64,000 nucleotides of DNA from Cereibacter sphaeroides. Lineage in GTDB: Bacteria; Pseudomonadota; Alphaproteobacteria; Rhodobacterales; Rhodobacteraceae. Shown here one piece after another: positions 17,991 to 27,670 of this stretch. Position 1 is the stretch's first letter; every line of letters starts with the position of its first letter. The notes below the pieces were generated by a model. That model was not told the DNA's origin. It saw nothing but the letters and a program-made list of their open reading frames with translations, and searched no databases. Where the stretch lies: the NCBI GenBank assembly GCA_003243455.1, contig QFQS01000001.1, forward strand, positions 1,860,001-1,924,000. The letters are read 5' to 3'. The position numbers and the translations under genes were made by a program.

Positions 17991-18533
17991 ATGGCAGCAA
18001 GCATCATCGGGACAGGCCTGCGGAATATCTTGATTGCCGGCGCGGCCATCGGGGCAATGGCATCAGGCGCCATGGCGCAGGAATCGACCAACCGGGTCGC
18101 GACCAAGACCGACTGGAGCGTTTTCACCGAGGAAAACCCGAAGGAATGCTGGGGAGTCTCTGCCCCCAAGGAAACCGTCAACAGCAAGGATGGAAAACCC
18201 ATCTCGGTGCGGCGCGGCGATATCCTTCTGTTCGTAACCTTCCGCCCCGGTTCGGGTGCTGCGGGTGAGATTTCCTTCACGGGCGGTTATCCCTTCGCCC
18301 CCGGCTCGACCGTGAACATCACCATCGACGGCAACAGCTATGAGTTGTTCGTGGATGGCGAGTGGGCCTGGCCGTCGAACAGCAAGGACGATGCGGCGAT
18401 GCTTGCCTCGCTCAAGGCAGGCAGCTCCGCCGTGCTGAGCGCCCGCTCGGCCCGCGGCACGCAGACCAAGGACACCTTCTCGCTCTCTGGCTTCACCGCC
18501 GCGATGCAGGAAGCCGAGACGCGCTGCAAGTAA
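17991..18533 (+). CDS. Invasion-associated locus B (IalB) family periplasmic protein
   Basis: 180 aa with a Sec signal peptide (hydrophobic ILIAGAAIGAMASG, cleavage after GAMAQ) and one IalB domain: KTDWSVFTEENPKECWGVS, LLFVTFRPGSG, ISFTGGYPF, DGEWAWPSN and a final EAETRCK, with the paired Cys typical of the family. IalB proteins are abundant in alphaproteobacteria; despite the name their role in free-living species is unknown. GGAGG lies 11 nt upstream of ATG 17991. A terminator follows. Confidence 0.9.
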   Translation: MAASIIGTGLRNILIAGAAIGAMASGAMAQESTNRVATKTDWSVFTEENPKECWGVSAPKETVNSKDGKPISVRRGDILLFVTFRPGSGAAGEISFTGGYPFAPGSTVNITIDGNSYELFVDGEWAWPSNSKDDAAMLASLKAGSSAVLSARSARGTQTKDTFSLSGFTAAMQEAETRCK

Positions 18534-18556
18534 CGCCGTTTCGCGCTCGAAAGAAT

Positions 18557-18585
18557 AAACCCCGGCCGACAGGTCGGGGTTTTGT
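18557..18585 (+). terminator. Rho-independent terminator after the IalB gene
   Basis: An 11-bp stem with one G-T pair (AAACCCCGGCC 18557-18567 with GGTCGGGGTTT 18572-18582), a GACA loop and a T-rich tail. Confidence 0.85.
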
Positions 18586-18692
18586 ATTTGTGACAGCTTC
18601 GGAGGCGATTATTGCGCGACGGCGGCCTTTCATTGCTTTCAGGCGGATGCGATCATCGGCCGCGCAGTGATCCGCTTTAAGCATAGGACGCC

Positions 18693-19201
18693 ATGTTCAT
18701 CGCTCATTTGCCCGCGGGCTATCTGGTGGCCCGACACCTTGCCAATGGGCACGAGCGTCGGAAATGGCTGATCATTGCGGGCCTCTGTGCGTCGATCCTA
18801 CCTGATCTAGACTTGCTGTGGTTTTATCTGATCGACAACAGGCAAACGGCCCATCACGCTTATGTCTTTCACTGGCCCTTGTTCTGGATCTTCTTGGCTT
18901 GCTTGGGTTTGGCCGTCGCGCGCCTCGCGAATTGGCCAAACTGAAACCGTTCGTCTGGGTGATGCTGGCTTGCCTTTTGCTGCATATGGCGCTCGACTCC
19001 ATTGCTGCCGAAATCGCTTGGTTGAAACCATTCGTAGGCTATGAAGTGAACCTTGTTCAGGTGCCTGCAAAATACAAATGGTGGGTCTGGAGCTTCATCC
19101 TCCATTGGACCTTCCTGTTTGAAATTGGGATCGTTGTTATAGCAGCTATAGCGCTGTGGCGTGATTTGAGGACGTGTCAGATCAGGCCAGATGCAGGTTG
19201 A
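18693..19201 (+). pseudogene. YdjM-like (metal-dependent hydrolase family) membrane protein, one frameshift
   Basis: The frame from ATG 18693 encodes MFIAHLPAGYLVARHL, SILPDLDLLWFYL and HHAYVFHWPLFW, the HxxxxHxxxD-type pattern of YdjM/inner-membrane 'metal-dependent hydrolases', but stops at 18944. The rest (LKPFVWVMLACLLLHMALD, VPAKYKWWVWSFILHWTF) continues in another frame from about 18938 to 19201. Loss of one A in the run CCAAAC explains it. The intact product would be ~169 aa with four transmembrane helices. Base composition is lower in GC than its neighbours. Confidence 0.8.
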
Positions 19202-19280
19202 GAGGCAGGGGTACCGACCGCAACTTCCTACCTAGGTCATTTTCCCTTCTCCTGTTCCGTTTTCCCACCGGATACCCTAT

Positions 19281-20513
19281 ATGATGCCCGTTTCCACCAT
19301 CGCCCGCCCCGAGGCCGCCATGACCGACCAAACCCCTGCCCCGATCACGCAGGATGTTCTGACCATTCCACGCAAGCTGCCCGAGGGCGGGCTGGCCAAT
19401 CTTGTCGGGCTGACCCGGGATGAGATGCTGGCGGCCCTGATCGCGGTCGGCACGCCGGAACGGCAGGCGAAGATGCGGGTGGGGCAGGTCTGGCAGTGGA
19501 TTTATCACTGGGGCGTGCGCGATTTCGCGCAGATGACCAACCTTGCCAAGGATTACCGTGCCAAGCTCGCCGAGAACTTTGTTATCGAGATCCCCGAGGT
19601 CGTCACCCGCCAGATCAGCAGCGACGGCACGCGGAAATACCTTGTCCGTATCGCTGGCGGGCATGAGGTCGAGACGGTTTATATCCCCGAGGAAGACCGC
19701 GGCACGCTGTGCATCTCCAGCCAGGTCGGCTGCACGCTGACCTGTTCCTTTTGCCATACCGGCACGCAAAAGCTGGTCCGCAACCTGACTGCAGCCGAGA
19801 TCGTGGGCCAGGTGATGCTGGCCCGCGACGACCTTGGCGAATGGCCGGTACAGGGCGCGCCAAAGGATGAGACGCGGCTGGTGTCGAACATCGTGCTGAT
19901 GGGCATGGGCGAGCCTCTTTACAACTTCGACAACGTCCGCAACGCCATGAAGGTGGTGATGGACAACGAAGGCATCGCCCTTGGCCGCCGCCGCATCACG
20001 CTCTCGACCAGCGGTGTCGTCCCCGAGATTGCCCGCACCGCGACCGAGATCGGCTGCCTTCTGGCCGTCAGCTTCCACGCGACCACCGATGAGGTGCGCG
20101 ACAAGCTGGTGCCGATCAACAAGAAGTGGAACATCGCCCAGTTGCTCGAGGCGCTGCGCGCCTATCCGGGTCTGTCGAACTCGGAACGCATCACCTTCGA
20201 ATACGTCATGCTCGACGGCGTGAATGACACCAAGGAAGACGCCTGGCGTCTGGTCGAGCTGCTGAAAGGCATACCGGCCAAGGTGAACCTGATCCCCTTC
20301 AACGAATGGCCCGGCGCGCCGTACAAACGCTCCTCGGGCAACCGCATCCACGCCTTCGCCGACATCATCCACAACGCCGGCTACGCCAGCCCCATCCGCA
20401 CCCCGCGCGGCGAGGACATCATGGCGGCCTGCGGTCAGCTCAAGTCGGCCACCGAGCGTGCGCGTAAAGTTCGTGCGCCGATCATGCCTGCCAGCGCTGT
20501 CGCTGGTGAGTAA
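19281..20513 (+). CDS. rlmN: 23S rRNA A2503 / tRNA A37 C2-methyltransferase RlmN
   Basis: 410 aa radical-SAM methyltransferase. The cluster motif CTLTCSFC binds the [4Fe-4S] cluster and SAM; GMGEPLYNFDNV, LSTSGVVPEI and AVSFHATTDEVRDKLVPIN are standard RlmN signatures; the C-terminal AACGQL supplies the Cys that resolves the methylated intermediate. The start may be ATG 19281 or the in-frame ATG 19320; neither has a strong ribosome-binding site, and the domain is complete with either. It stands alone. Confidence 0.95.
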   Translation: MMPVSTIARPEAAMTDQTPAPITQDVLTIPRKLPEGGLANLVGLTRDEMLAALIAVGTPERQAKMRVGQVWQWIYHWGVRDFAQMTNLAKDYRAKLAENFVIEIPEVVTRQISSDGTRKYLVRIAGGHEVETVYIPEEDRGTLCISSQVGCTLTCSFCHTGTQKLVRNLTAAEIVGQVMLARDDLGEWPVQGAPKDETRLVSNIVLMGMGEPLYNFDNVRNAMKVVMDNEGIALGRRRITLSTSGVVPEIARTATEIGCLLAVSFHATTDEVRDKLVPINKKWNIAQLLEALRAYPGLSNSERITFEYVMLDGVNDTKEDAWRLVELLKGIPAKVNLIPFNEWPGAPYKRSSGNRIHAFADIIHNAGYASPIRTPRGEDIMAACGQLKSATERARKVRAPIMPASAVAGE

Positions 20514-20720
20514 GCAGTAAAGTCCGGCGGCTACCGAACCGTATGAAGAGACGTCTCTACTGCGGTCCTAGGCATACCGGTCCCAGGCGTCGGGACTTCG
20601 GCCTCGATCACGATATGGCACATCGCATTCCCGGCGGACATATATGTAGCTACAGTTTGACAGATGTTCTTCATTTAGTCCATGCTGCGGAAGCCTTGTC
20701 TTCAGCAACAGATTCATCGA

Positions 20721-21935
20721 ATGAATGCTCTTCCCATCCTGCCGAACCCTGATGCCCGCCGCCTGTTCCTGCACCTGCATGGGCTTGGCGAGACACCTGC
20801 CGGGCCGGGAAAGGGGGATGATCTTGCATCCCTGATCGACCGGATCGGCTTCGCGCAGGTCGACAGCATCAACACCGTCGCCCGGGCGCATCACATGATC
20901 CTGTTCGCGCGCAGACCTGCCTACAAGCCAAAGGCGCTGAAGCTGCTTACGGAACGCGACCGGCGCCTGTTCGAACATTGGACGCATGACGCCTCGCTGA
21001 TCCCGGTCGAACATTTCCCGCACTGGCGCCACCGCTTTACCCATTACGCCGAGACGCGGGGCGAGCGCTGGCGCAACTGGCTGGGCAGCGATGCGCATGA
21101 AAGCAAGCTGGACGAAATCCTGAACCGGATCGCTGCGCAGGGGCCGGTTTCAACCTCGGATGTGGGCGAGGATGAAGCGCGCTCGAAAGGCGGCTGGTGG
21201 GAATGGCATCCCTCAAAAGCGGCGCTGGAGTGGCTTTGGCACACCGGGCAGTTGTCGATCAGCCGAAGGGACGGATTCCGCAAGGTCTATGACCTGACCG
21301 AAAGAGTTATCCCCGCGACCGCCTTGAGCCGAGAAGTTGCCAGGGAAGAAACGATAGGCTGGGCCTGCAATACCGCGCTTGATCGGCTTGGCTTTGCCAC
21401 ACATGGGGAGATCGCGGCCTATTGGGAGGCGGTGTCGCCAGAGACAGCGCGCGACTGGTGCCGGGCGGCGCTGGCACACGGAGAGATTGAGGAAATACAG
21501 ATTGGTTGCGCCGACGGCAGCTTGCGCAAGGTCTATGCGCGACCCGACGTCATCGAACGCGCCAAGACCCTGCCCGCGCCACCGACGCGGCTGCGAATAC
21601 TTAGTCCCTTCGATCCGGCATTACGGGACCGCAACCGCGCGGAGCGGCTGTTCGGGTTCCGCTATCGGATCGAGGTTTTTGTGCCCGAGGCGCTACGGCG
21701 CTACGGCTATTATGTTTTCCCGATACTGGAAGGCGACCGGATCGTCGGTCGCATAGACATGCGCGGTCGTGAGGGAAAGCTACAGGTCCGCGCCCTGTGG
21801 CCCGAGGCGGGTGTCGGTTTCGGCACTCTGCGTCGGGCGAAACTGGATTCGGAACTGGCACGCATGGCAGTTTTCGCAGGCTGCGAAAGGGTGGCCTTCG
21901 ACGATGGCTGGCTGCGCGAAACATTGGCGCCCTGA
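20721..21935 (+). CDS. YcaQ-like winged-helix DNA glycosylase
   Basis: 404 aa of the HTH_42/YcaQ (AlkX) family, which unhooks interstrand crosslinks and removes bulky N7-alkylguanine. The catalytic-loop triplet is QVD (residues 46-48), the Q-hydrophobic-D form of the YcaQ branch. Other family segments are YKPKALKLLTERD, HWTHDASLIPVEHFPHW, RRDGFRKVYDLTERVIP, LSPFDPALRDR (with the RNRAERLFGFRYRIE that follows) and YGYYVFPIL. ATG 20721 is taken as start; the open frame extends to 20682 without support. TTGACA at 20657-20662 may be the -35 element. Confidence 0.9.
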   Translation: MNALPILPNPDARRLFLHLHGLGETPAGPGKGDDLASLIDRIGFAQVDSINTVARAHHMILFARRPAYKPKALKLLTERDRRLFEHWTHDASLIPVEHFPHWRHRFTHYAETRGERWRNWLGSDAHESKLDEILNRIAAQGPVSTSDVGEDEARSKGGWWEWHPSKAALEWLWHTGQLSISRRDGFRKVYDLTERVIPATALSREVAREETIGWACNTALDRLGFATHGEIAAYWEAVSPETARDWCRAALAHGEIEEIQIGCADGSLRKVYARPDVIERAKTLPAPPTRLRILSPFDPALRDRNRAERLFGFRYRIEVFVPEALRRYGYYVFPILEGDRIVGRIDMRGREGKLQVRALWPEAGVGFGTLRRAKLDSELARMAVFAGCERVAFDDGWLRETLAP

Positions 21936-21960
21936 CCAGCAGGCTTGCCCGGCCAGCTCC

Positions 21961-22179
21961 TCACCAGCCGGGATCCCTGCCTTCCATATCCTCCTCGGGT
22001 ATGTCCGCCTCTCTACGCCGGGAACTGCTGTAGGGGTCCACATACGCCATGCAGAGTGCATCGCCAAATAGACGGGACATCGCCGGAAGCGATGCGCCAA
22101 TCCCGAGAGTCGGAAAGCCCGGCAGGCGCAAGCGAAGGCGGCGGGCGAAAAGCGGTGTGGCGTTTGCAATGTCGGTCAT
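21961..22179 (-). CDS. Small conserved-looking protein of unknown function
   Basis: 72 aa, MTDIANATPLFARRL at the start and EEDMEGRDPGW at the end, with a middle segment FGDALCMAYVDPYSS. I do not recognise a family. The case for a real gene is a perfect AGGAGG ribosome-binding site 5 nt upstream of the ATG, codon choice like the neighbours, and a proline/acid-rich tail that does not look random. No signal peptide or membrane segment. It is convergent with the YcaQ-like gene and divergent from the CadC-like regulator. Confidence 0.62.
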   Translation of the reverse strand: MTDIANATPLFARRLRLRLPGFPTLGIGASLPAMSRLFGDALCMAYVDPYSSSRRREADIPEEDMEGRDPGW

Positions 22180-22332
22180 GGCGTCCTCCTATAGCCGCAA
22201 GGCTGACACCACTTGTCTCTCAGGTCTTTGGCGGCGACCTGAAATGCTCTGAATGTTCCTGAATAGTCCTGAGGTTCGCTATCGGGGCTCTGTTGGGCTA
22301 TGCTATCTGCCACGGAGCGTCGGGTTTCGCAG

Positions 22333-23817
22333 ATGGATGTGGATTTCGGGAACTATCGCCTGAAACGCTCCGAACGGCTCCTCGTGGGGCCAAAGGGGCC
22401 GGTGGAGCTTTCGGCGCGGTCATTCGACATCCTCGCCACCCTGCTGGACCGGCCCGACGAGGTGATCGGCAAGACCGAGATCCTGGATGCCGTATGGCCC
22501 GGTCTGGTGGTCGAGGACAACACGCTCCAGGTCCACATATCGGCGCTTCGAAAAATGCTCCCTGCAGAGATGATCGTGACGGTGCATGGGCGCGGGTACA
22601 AATATGCAGGCCCCCGGCCCCTCTCGGCGACCGAAGCCGTGGCGCCGCTCAGGCCATCGATCGCGGTCCTGCCCTTTGACAACATGAGCGGCGATCCCGA
22701 GCAGACCTACTTCAGCGACGGCATCACCGAAGACATCATTGCCGAGCTTGGCAAGTTCCGCGAATTCCTGGTGATCGCGCGCAACTCTTCCTTCCAGTTC
22801 CGGGGCAAGGCCAACGATGGCGCCGAGGTCGCGAAACGGCTCGGCGTCCAGTATCTCGTCGAAGGCAGCGTGCGAAAGACCGGCAACCGGGTCCGCGTCA
22901 CAGTGCAGCTGACCGATGCGGCGTCGATGACCCATGTCTGGGGAGAGCATTACGACCGCCAGCTTGACGACATCTTCGCCATTCAGGACGAGATCACCCA
23001 GATGATCGCCGCCCGTCTTGCGCGGCACACGCGGACGGCCATCGCCTCTCGCGCAAGAGCCAGGCCCACCGACAACATGTCGGCCTACGACCTGTATCTG
23101 CGGGCGCTACAGCTTGCGGCCGTCTATGACACGGTGCTGGAGGCGGAGGTGCTTCTAAAGCAGGCGGTCACGCTCGACCCGCGCTTTGCGGCGGCGCATG
23201 CGATGCTCGGGTTTGTCGAGGCCATCAAGTATTACTGGGTCTACAGCGATACCAAGCACCTGCTGTCCGGGCTGGAGATGGCGAAAACAGCCCTGCAGCT
23301 TGACCCGGATGAGACCTATGGCCACCTCGCCACCGGCTTTGCGCTTCTGTACCTGCACCGCTTCGGGCAGGCGGAGATCAGCCTTGACCGCGCAGTGGCG
23401 CTAAACCCGAACGACCCCTTCATCCGCAGCATCCGAGCGCTGCTTTACAACTATACCGGCAGGCCGGATCAAGGCGTTGCCGAGATATCAGAGGCGCAGC
23501 GGCGCGATCCCTTTGCGGTGGGGTGGTATGAGGATTTCCTCGGCATCATCCAGACCACCGCCGGGCGTTATCGCGAAGCGATTGCCACCTATTCCAAGCT
23601 GGCGGTGGTGCCGCCATGGTCGCTGGTCTATCTGACCGCCTGCCATTTCGAACTGGGCGAAACGGCCAAGACGCTGGAGACGTTCGGCAAACTCAGAGCC
23701 GTCCTGCCGGGGATGTCGATTGACGAGATTGCCGACGGGCAGGTCAACTTCTATCAGGATCCGGCGGTTTGCGCGCGGTATAGGGCGATGCTGCATCGGC
23801 TGGACGAGGGGGAATAG
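22333..23817 (+). CDS. CadC-like winged-helix regulator with TolB-like and TPR modules
   Basis: 494 aa. Residues ~1-95 form an OmpR-type winged helix (FDILATLLDRPDEVIGKTEI, VVEDNTLQVHISALRKML, TVHGRGYKY). Residues ~105-230 resemble the TolB-like domain found in adenylate-cyclase-type and CadC-type proteins (SIAVLPFDNMSGDPEQTYFSDG, YLVEGSVRKTGNRVRVTVQL, HVWGEHYDRQLDDIFAIQDEI). The rest is TPR-like helices. No transmembrane helix separates the modules, so it is probably cytoplasmic. Start could also be ATG 22300; 22333 fits homologue N-termini better. Targets unknown. Confidence 0.85.
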   Translation: MDVDFGNYRLKRSERLLVGPKGPVELSARSFDILATLLDRPDEVIGKTEILDAVWPGLVVEDNTLQVHISALRKMLPAEMIVTVHGRGYKYAGPRPLSATEAVAPLRPSIAVLPFDNMSGDPEQTYFSDGITEDIIAELGKFREFLVIARNSSFQFRGKANDGAEVAKRLGVQYLVEGSVRKTGNRVRVTVQLTDAASMTHVWGEHYDRQLDDIFAIQDEITQMIAARLARHTRTAIASRARARPTDNMSAYDLYLRALQLAAVYDTVLEAEVLLKQAVTLDPRFAAAHAMLGFVEAIKYYWVYSDTKHLLSGLEMAKTALQLDPDETYGHLATGFALLYLHRFGQAEISLDRAVALNPNDPFIRSIRALLYNYTGRPDQGVAEISEAQRRDPFAVGWYEDFLGIIQTTAGRYREAIATYSKLAVVPPWSLVYLTACHFELGETAKTLETFGKLRAVLPGMSIDEIADGQVNFYQDPAVCARYRAMLHRLDEGE

Positions 23818-23820
23818 CCC

Positions 23821-24606
23821 TCAGCCCAGGATCTCCATCGCCTCTTCGGCGGTCTCGGCAAAGCGGAAGATGTCCAGATCCTCGGGGCTGATCAGGCCCT
23901 CGTCCTGCAAGGCCTTCCAGTTTATGATCTTTTCCCAGAATTTCCGGCCGAACAGGATAAACGGAATACGCTCCATCCGGCCCGTCTGGATCAGGGTCAG
24001 CGCCTCGAACATTTCGTCCAACGTCCCGAAACCACCGGGGAAAATGCAGATCGCCCTCGCGCGCATAAGGAAGTGCATCTTGCGGATGGCGAAGTAGTGG
24101 AAGTTGAAGCAGAGGTCGGGCGTCACATAGGGGTTGGGGGCTTGCTCATGAGGCAACACAATATTTAGCCCCACCGAGTGCCCGCCGGCGTCCTGGGCGC
24201 CGCGGTTGCCGGCCTCCATGATGCCGGGGCCGCCGCCGGTCATCACCACCATCTCGCGGCCATAGGATTCCAGGCTGCGCTCGGTCAGCAGACGGGACAG
24301 CTCTCGCGCCACCTCATACCATTTCGACAGGCCCCTGGCGGCCCCCTTTGCCGTGCCCGAGATACGGGCGCTGCCCATCAGCACGACGGTCGAGCGGATG
24401 TTGCGTTCGTCCATAACCATTTGAGGTTTAAGGAGTTCCAGCTGCAACCGCACCGGACGCAGTTCTTCCCGCGTCAGGAAATCGGTGTCGCGAAAAGCCA
24501 GCCGATAGGCCGGAGCGCGGGTCTGCGGCGTGTCGGGAACACGCTCGGCAGCGGCGGCATCGGTGACACTGTCACGGAACGGATGGGGGCGCGGATCCTC
24601 GGTCAT
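23821..24606 (-). CDS. LOG-family (TIGR00730) nucleotide-hydrolase-like protein
   Basis: 261 aa. The core has VVLMGSARISGTA, VVMTGGGPGIMEAGNRGA and PGGFGTLDEMFE, the LOG signature (GGGxGxME and PGGxGTxxE) of cytokinin-activating phosphoribohydrolases and related pyrimidine/purine 5'-nucleotide nucleosidases. The long N-terminal extension (residues 1-70) and the motif FHYFAIRKMHFLMRA are typical of the proteobacterial long form. The true role is probably NMP turnover. ATG 24606 is used; a GTG five codons upstream is possible. Confidence 0.88.
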   Translation of the reverse strand: MTEDPRPHPFRDSVTDAAAAERVPDTPQTRAPAYRLAFRDTDFLTREELRPVRLQLELLKPQMVMDERNIRSTVVLMGSARISGTAKGAARGLSKWYEVARELSRLLTERSLESYGREMVVMTGGGPGIMEAGNRGAQDAGGHSVGLNIVLPHEQAPNPYVTPDLCFNFHYFAIRKMHFLMRARAICIFPGGFGTLDEMFEALTLIQTGRMERIPFILFGRKFWEKIINWKALQDEGLISPEDLDIFRFAETAEEAMEILG

Positions 24607-24667
24607 CCCCCTCGCTACCACGCCGATTGGCGGAGGTCACGGGGCAGCGGGCGGGGAGTCTGGGAGT

Positions 24668-24695
24668 GGTATGGGAACGGTATGGGTTTGGTATG
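24668..24695 (+). repeat. Three GGTATG hexamers at exact 11-bp period
   Basis: GGTATG occurs at 24668, 24679 and 24690, each separated by five bases. It lies in the 274-bp gap between the LOG gene and the OLD-like gene. The same phasing is seen at 12293-12314. Eleven-base spacing puts all copies on one face of the helix. Confidence 0.7.
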
Positions 24696-24880
24696 GCGAG
24701 GGGAAAGGGTGGGGACTTGGACCTGCAGCCAGCATCACCCAATTTTGGCTCCTTGCGATAACTTTATTTCAGCATCGGGAAAACACTCCGCGCAGAATCA
24801 GATTTAGTGTCCAATATGTTCATCGCGATTGACATGTACCACAGTTCGCGATCAGCATATCCCGGCATCGGAGGATCGGA

Positions 24881-26761
24881 ATGCGATATCGCTCATTCAC
24901 CATAAAGAACTTTAAGGGCATTAAGAATACCACCGTAGACTTCTCTTCAGCACACGGAGCGAACGTATTTGCATTTGTGGGCTTGAACGAAAGCGGCAAG
25001 ACAACAATTTTAGAAGCTATCCATAGCTTCTCACCTGATAGGGCGACGGGTGAGCTGCTCGGCGGGGAGCTCGGCGTACCTTTTTCCGAACGAGTCCCAC
25101 GGCATCAAATATCGAGCTTTACGGCGGACATATCCGTCGCTGCCAACATTGAAGTTACAGAGAGGGATTGGCGGAGCATTACCGCTGAACTCAGCAATTC
25201 ACACGGCCTGCTGATAGACACGTCGCGGCTACCCCAGTTTGTAGTGTTGGACAGACATCAGAGATTTCAAAATGGGGATTTTAAAGAGTCTTTTTTTACG
25301 CTCCGAACAGAGTTGCATGTCAGAGTAAAGCGGCAGACCAAGTGGCGCCCCCCTTCGGTTGAAGAGCAAAAATTGATTCGCACTGCAATATTTAATCGAA
25401 CGCCAGACATCGCTTACTTCCCCACTTTTATTTTCGATTTTCCGGAGTCTTTCTATCTTACCAACCGGGGATCAAACGTTGATAAGTTCTATCGGCAGGT
25501 TTTCCAGGATATACTCGATTTCGATGGCAAGGGCTTGACAGTCGATCGAGATATTGTGCGACGAGTTCGTGCAGAAGAACGTAGAGTGCCTTGGCTTAAC
25601 TTTCTTTCGCTTTGGTCTACTGTAGATGATCGAGAGAAGATTCAGCACGTAATGGATAGAGCGGGGGCCGCTGCGACAAGTTTAATTTTCGGAAAATGGA
25701 ATAAGATTTTTGGCGAGGACACCAAAGGAAAGGAGATTGTTCTAAATTATGAGATAATTGAGGGGGAAATTAAAGATGCGAAAGGTGTAGCGTCGAAGAC
25801 TAATGATCATGACGTAAAGGTAACATTTCAAATAAGGGATCGAACGAGAAGGTTTAACGTAAATGATCGCTCTCTGGGCTTCCGCTGGTTTTTCTCATTC
25901 ATGCTTTTCACCCAGTTTAGGGTGGCCCGAAGCGCAAGTCGCCCTCTACTTTTTCTTTTTGACGAGCCTGCTTCAAATTTGCATGCAGCTGCGCAGCAGA
26001 AACTAATTGAAAGCTTTCCGGAGGTCGCCAAGAACGAGAACTGCCTTGCTTACTCCACGCATAGTCACTATATGATTGAGCCCAAATGGCTGGAACAAAC
26101 ATTTATAGTTACAAATCGGGCCGAAAGTCCGGAAGGATCCGTGCTAGATGATGTTTCCTTGGATGATGAATCTTTGGACATAAAAGTCCAGAAGTATCGG
26201 CAATTTTCTATAGAGCATTCAAATCAAACAAGCTATTTTCAACCCATCTTGGATCGCCTTGAAGTCGTCCCGAGCAGATTCGATTTTAAGGCCAAATCGG
26301 TAATTGTCGAGGGAAAATCAGACTACTATATTTTGCGGTATGGCGCTGAGCTTCACAAGATAAAAAGCTTCTCCATAATTCCGGGCATGGGTGCAGGGAG
26401 TTTCGGAGCACTGGTAGCGCTTTCTGTAGGCTGGAATCTAGATTGCCTATTTATTCTTGATGGAGACAAGAAGGGCAAGCAGGAAGCGAGACGCTACGTC
26501 GACGAGTACTGTATTTCGCCGAAATTAGTAAAACAGATATCGGAACTCATGCAAAACATGCAGACGATTGAAGACTTGGTGGATGAATCCGCAAGAGAGA
26601 TTATTGCGTCCGAATTGGAACTGGATGGAAAGCCGGACAAAGGTCAGATACGACGCTTCTTTCAAGAGCGCTTGGCAAGCAACAACGTAAAAAGTGTGAG
26701 TAAGGCTTTTGATAGTAATATCATGAAGCTGATCTCAGAAGTATCCAAAATTTTCCCGTGA
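24881..26761 (+). CDS. ATPase-TOPRIM nuclease, OLD-like (putative phage defence)
   Basis: 626 aa. The N-terminal ABC-type ATPase begins MRYRSFTIKNFKGIKNT, with Walker A GLNESGKTT (around residue 34), the signature-like SLGFRWFFSFML and Walker B LLFLFDEPASNLH with STHSHYMI. The C-terminal part is a TOPRIM domain: SVIVEGKSDYYILRY (catalytic Glu) and CLFILDGDKKGKQEARRY (DxD). This order matches class 1 OLD nucleases and fused AriA-AriB (PARIS-type) proteins, both linked to phage defence. GC content is visibly lower than in its neighbours (my rough estimate is mid-40s percent), and codon use differs, suggesting transfer. A GGAGGA ribosome-binding site is 6 nt upstream. No partner gene is adjacent. 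Confidence 0.85.
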   Translation: MRYRSFTIKNFKGIKNTTVDFSSAHGANVFAFVGLNESGKTTILEAIHSFSPDRATGELLGGELGVPFSERVPRHQISSFTADISVAANIEVTERDWRSITAELSNSHGLLIDTSRLPQFVVLDRHQRFQNGDFKESFFTLRTELHVRVKRQTKWRPPSVEEQKLIRTAIFNRTPDIAYFPTFIFDFPESFYLTNRGSNVDKFYRQVFQDILDFDGKGLTVDRDIVRRVRAEERRVPWLNFLSLWSTVDDREKIQHVMDRAGAAATSLIFGKWNKIFGEDTKGKEIVLNYEIIEGEIKDAKGVASKTNDHDVKVTFQIRDRTRRFNVNDRSLGFRWFFSFMLFTQFRVARSASRPLLFLFDEPASNLHAAAQQKLIESFPEVAKNENCLAYSTHSHYMIEPKWLEQTFIVTNRAESPEGSVLDDVSLDDESLDIKVQKYRQFSIEHSNQTSYFQPILDRLEVVPSRFDFKAKSVIVEGKSDYYILRYGAELHKIKSFSIIPGMGAGSFGALVALSVGWNLDCLFILDGDKKGKQEARRYVDEYCISPKLVKQISELMQNMQTIEDLVDESAREIIASELELDGKPDKGQIRRFFQERLASNNVKSVSKAFDSNIMKLISEVSKIFP

Positions 26762-26842
26762 GCCTTTTCGAGTTGGTCACCCCCTTCCCACACCCCCCTG
26801 CCCGCACTATACCCCTCCGGGCCAACAACACCGGAGCCACCC

Positions 26843-27670
<828 letters not shown>

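Noticed and set aside
24622..24880. Mobile-element boundaries flanking the low-GC nuclease gene
   Set aside because: I looked for direct or inverted repeats at both sides and found none beyond the GGTATG array, which does not recur downstream.
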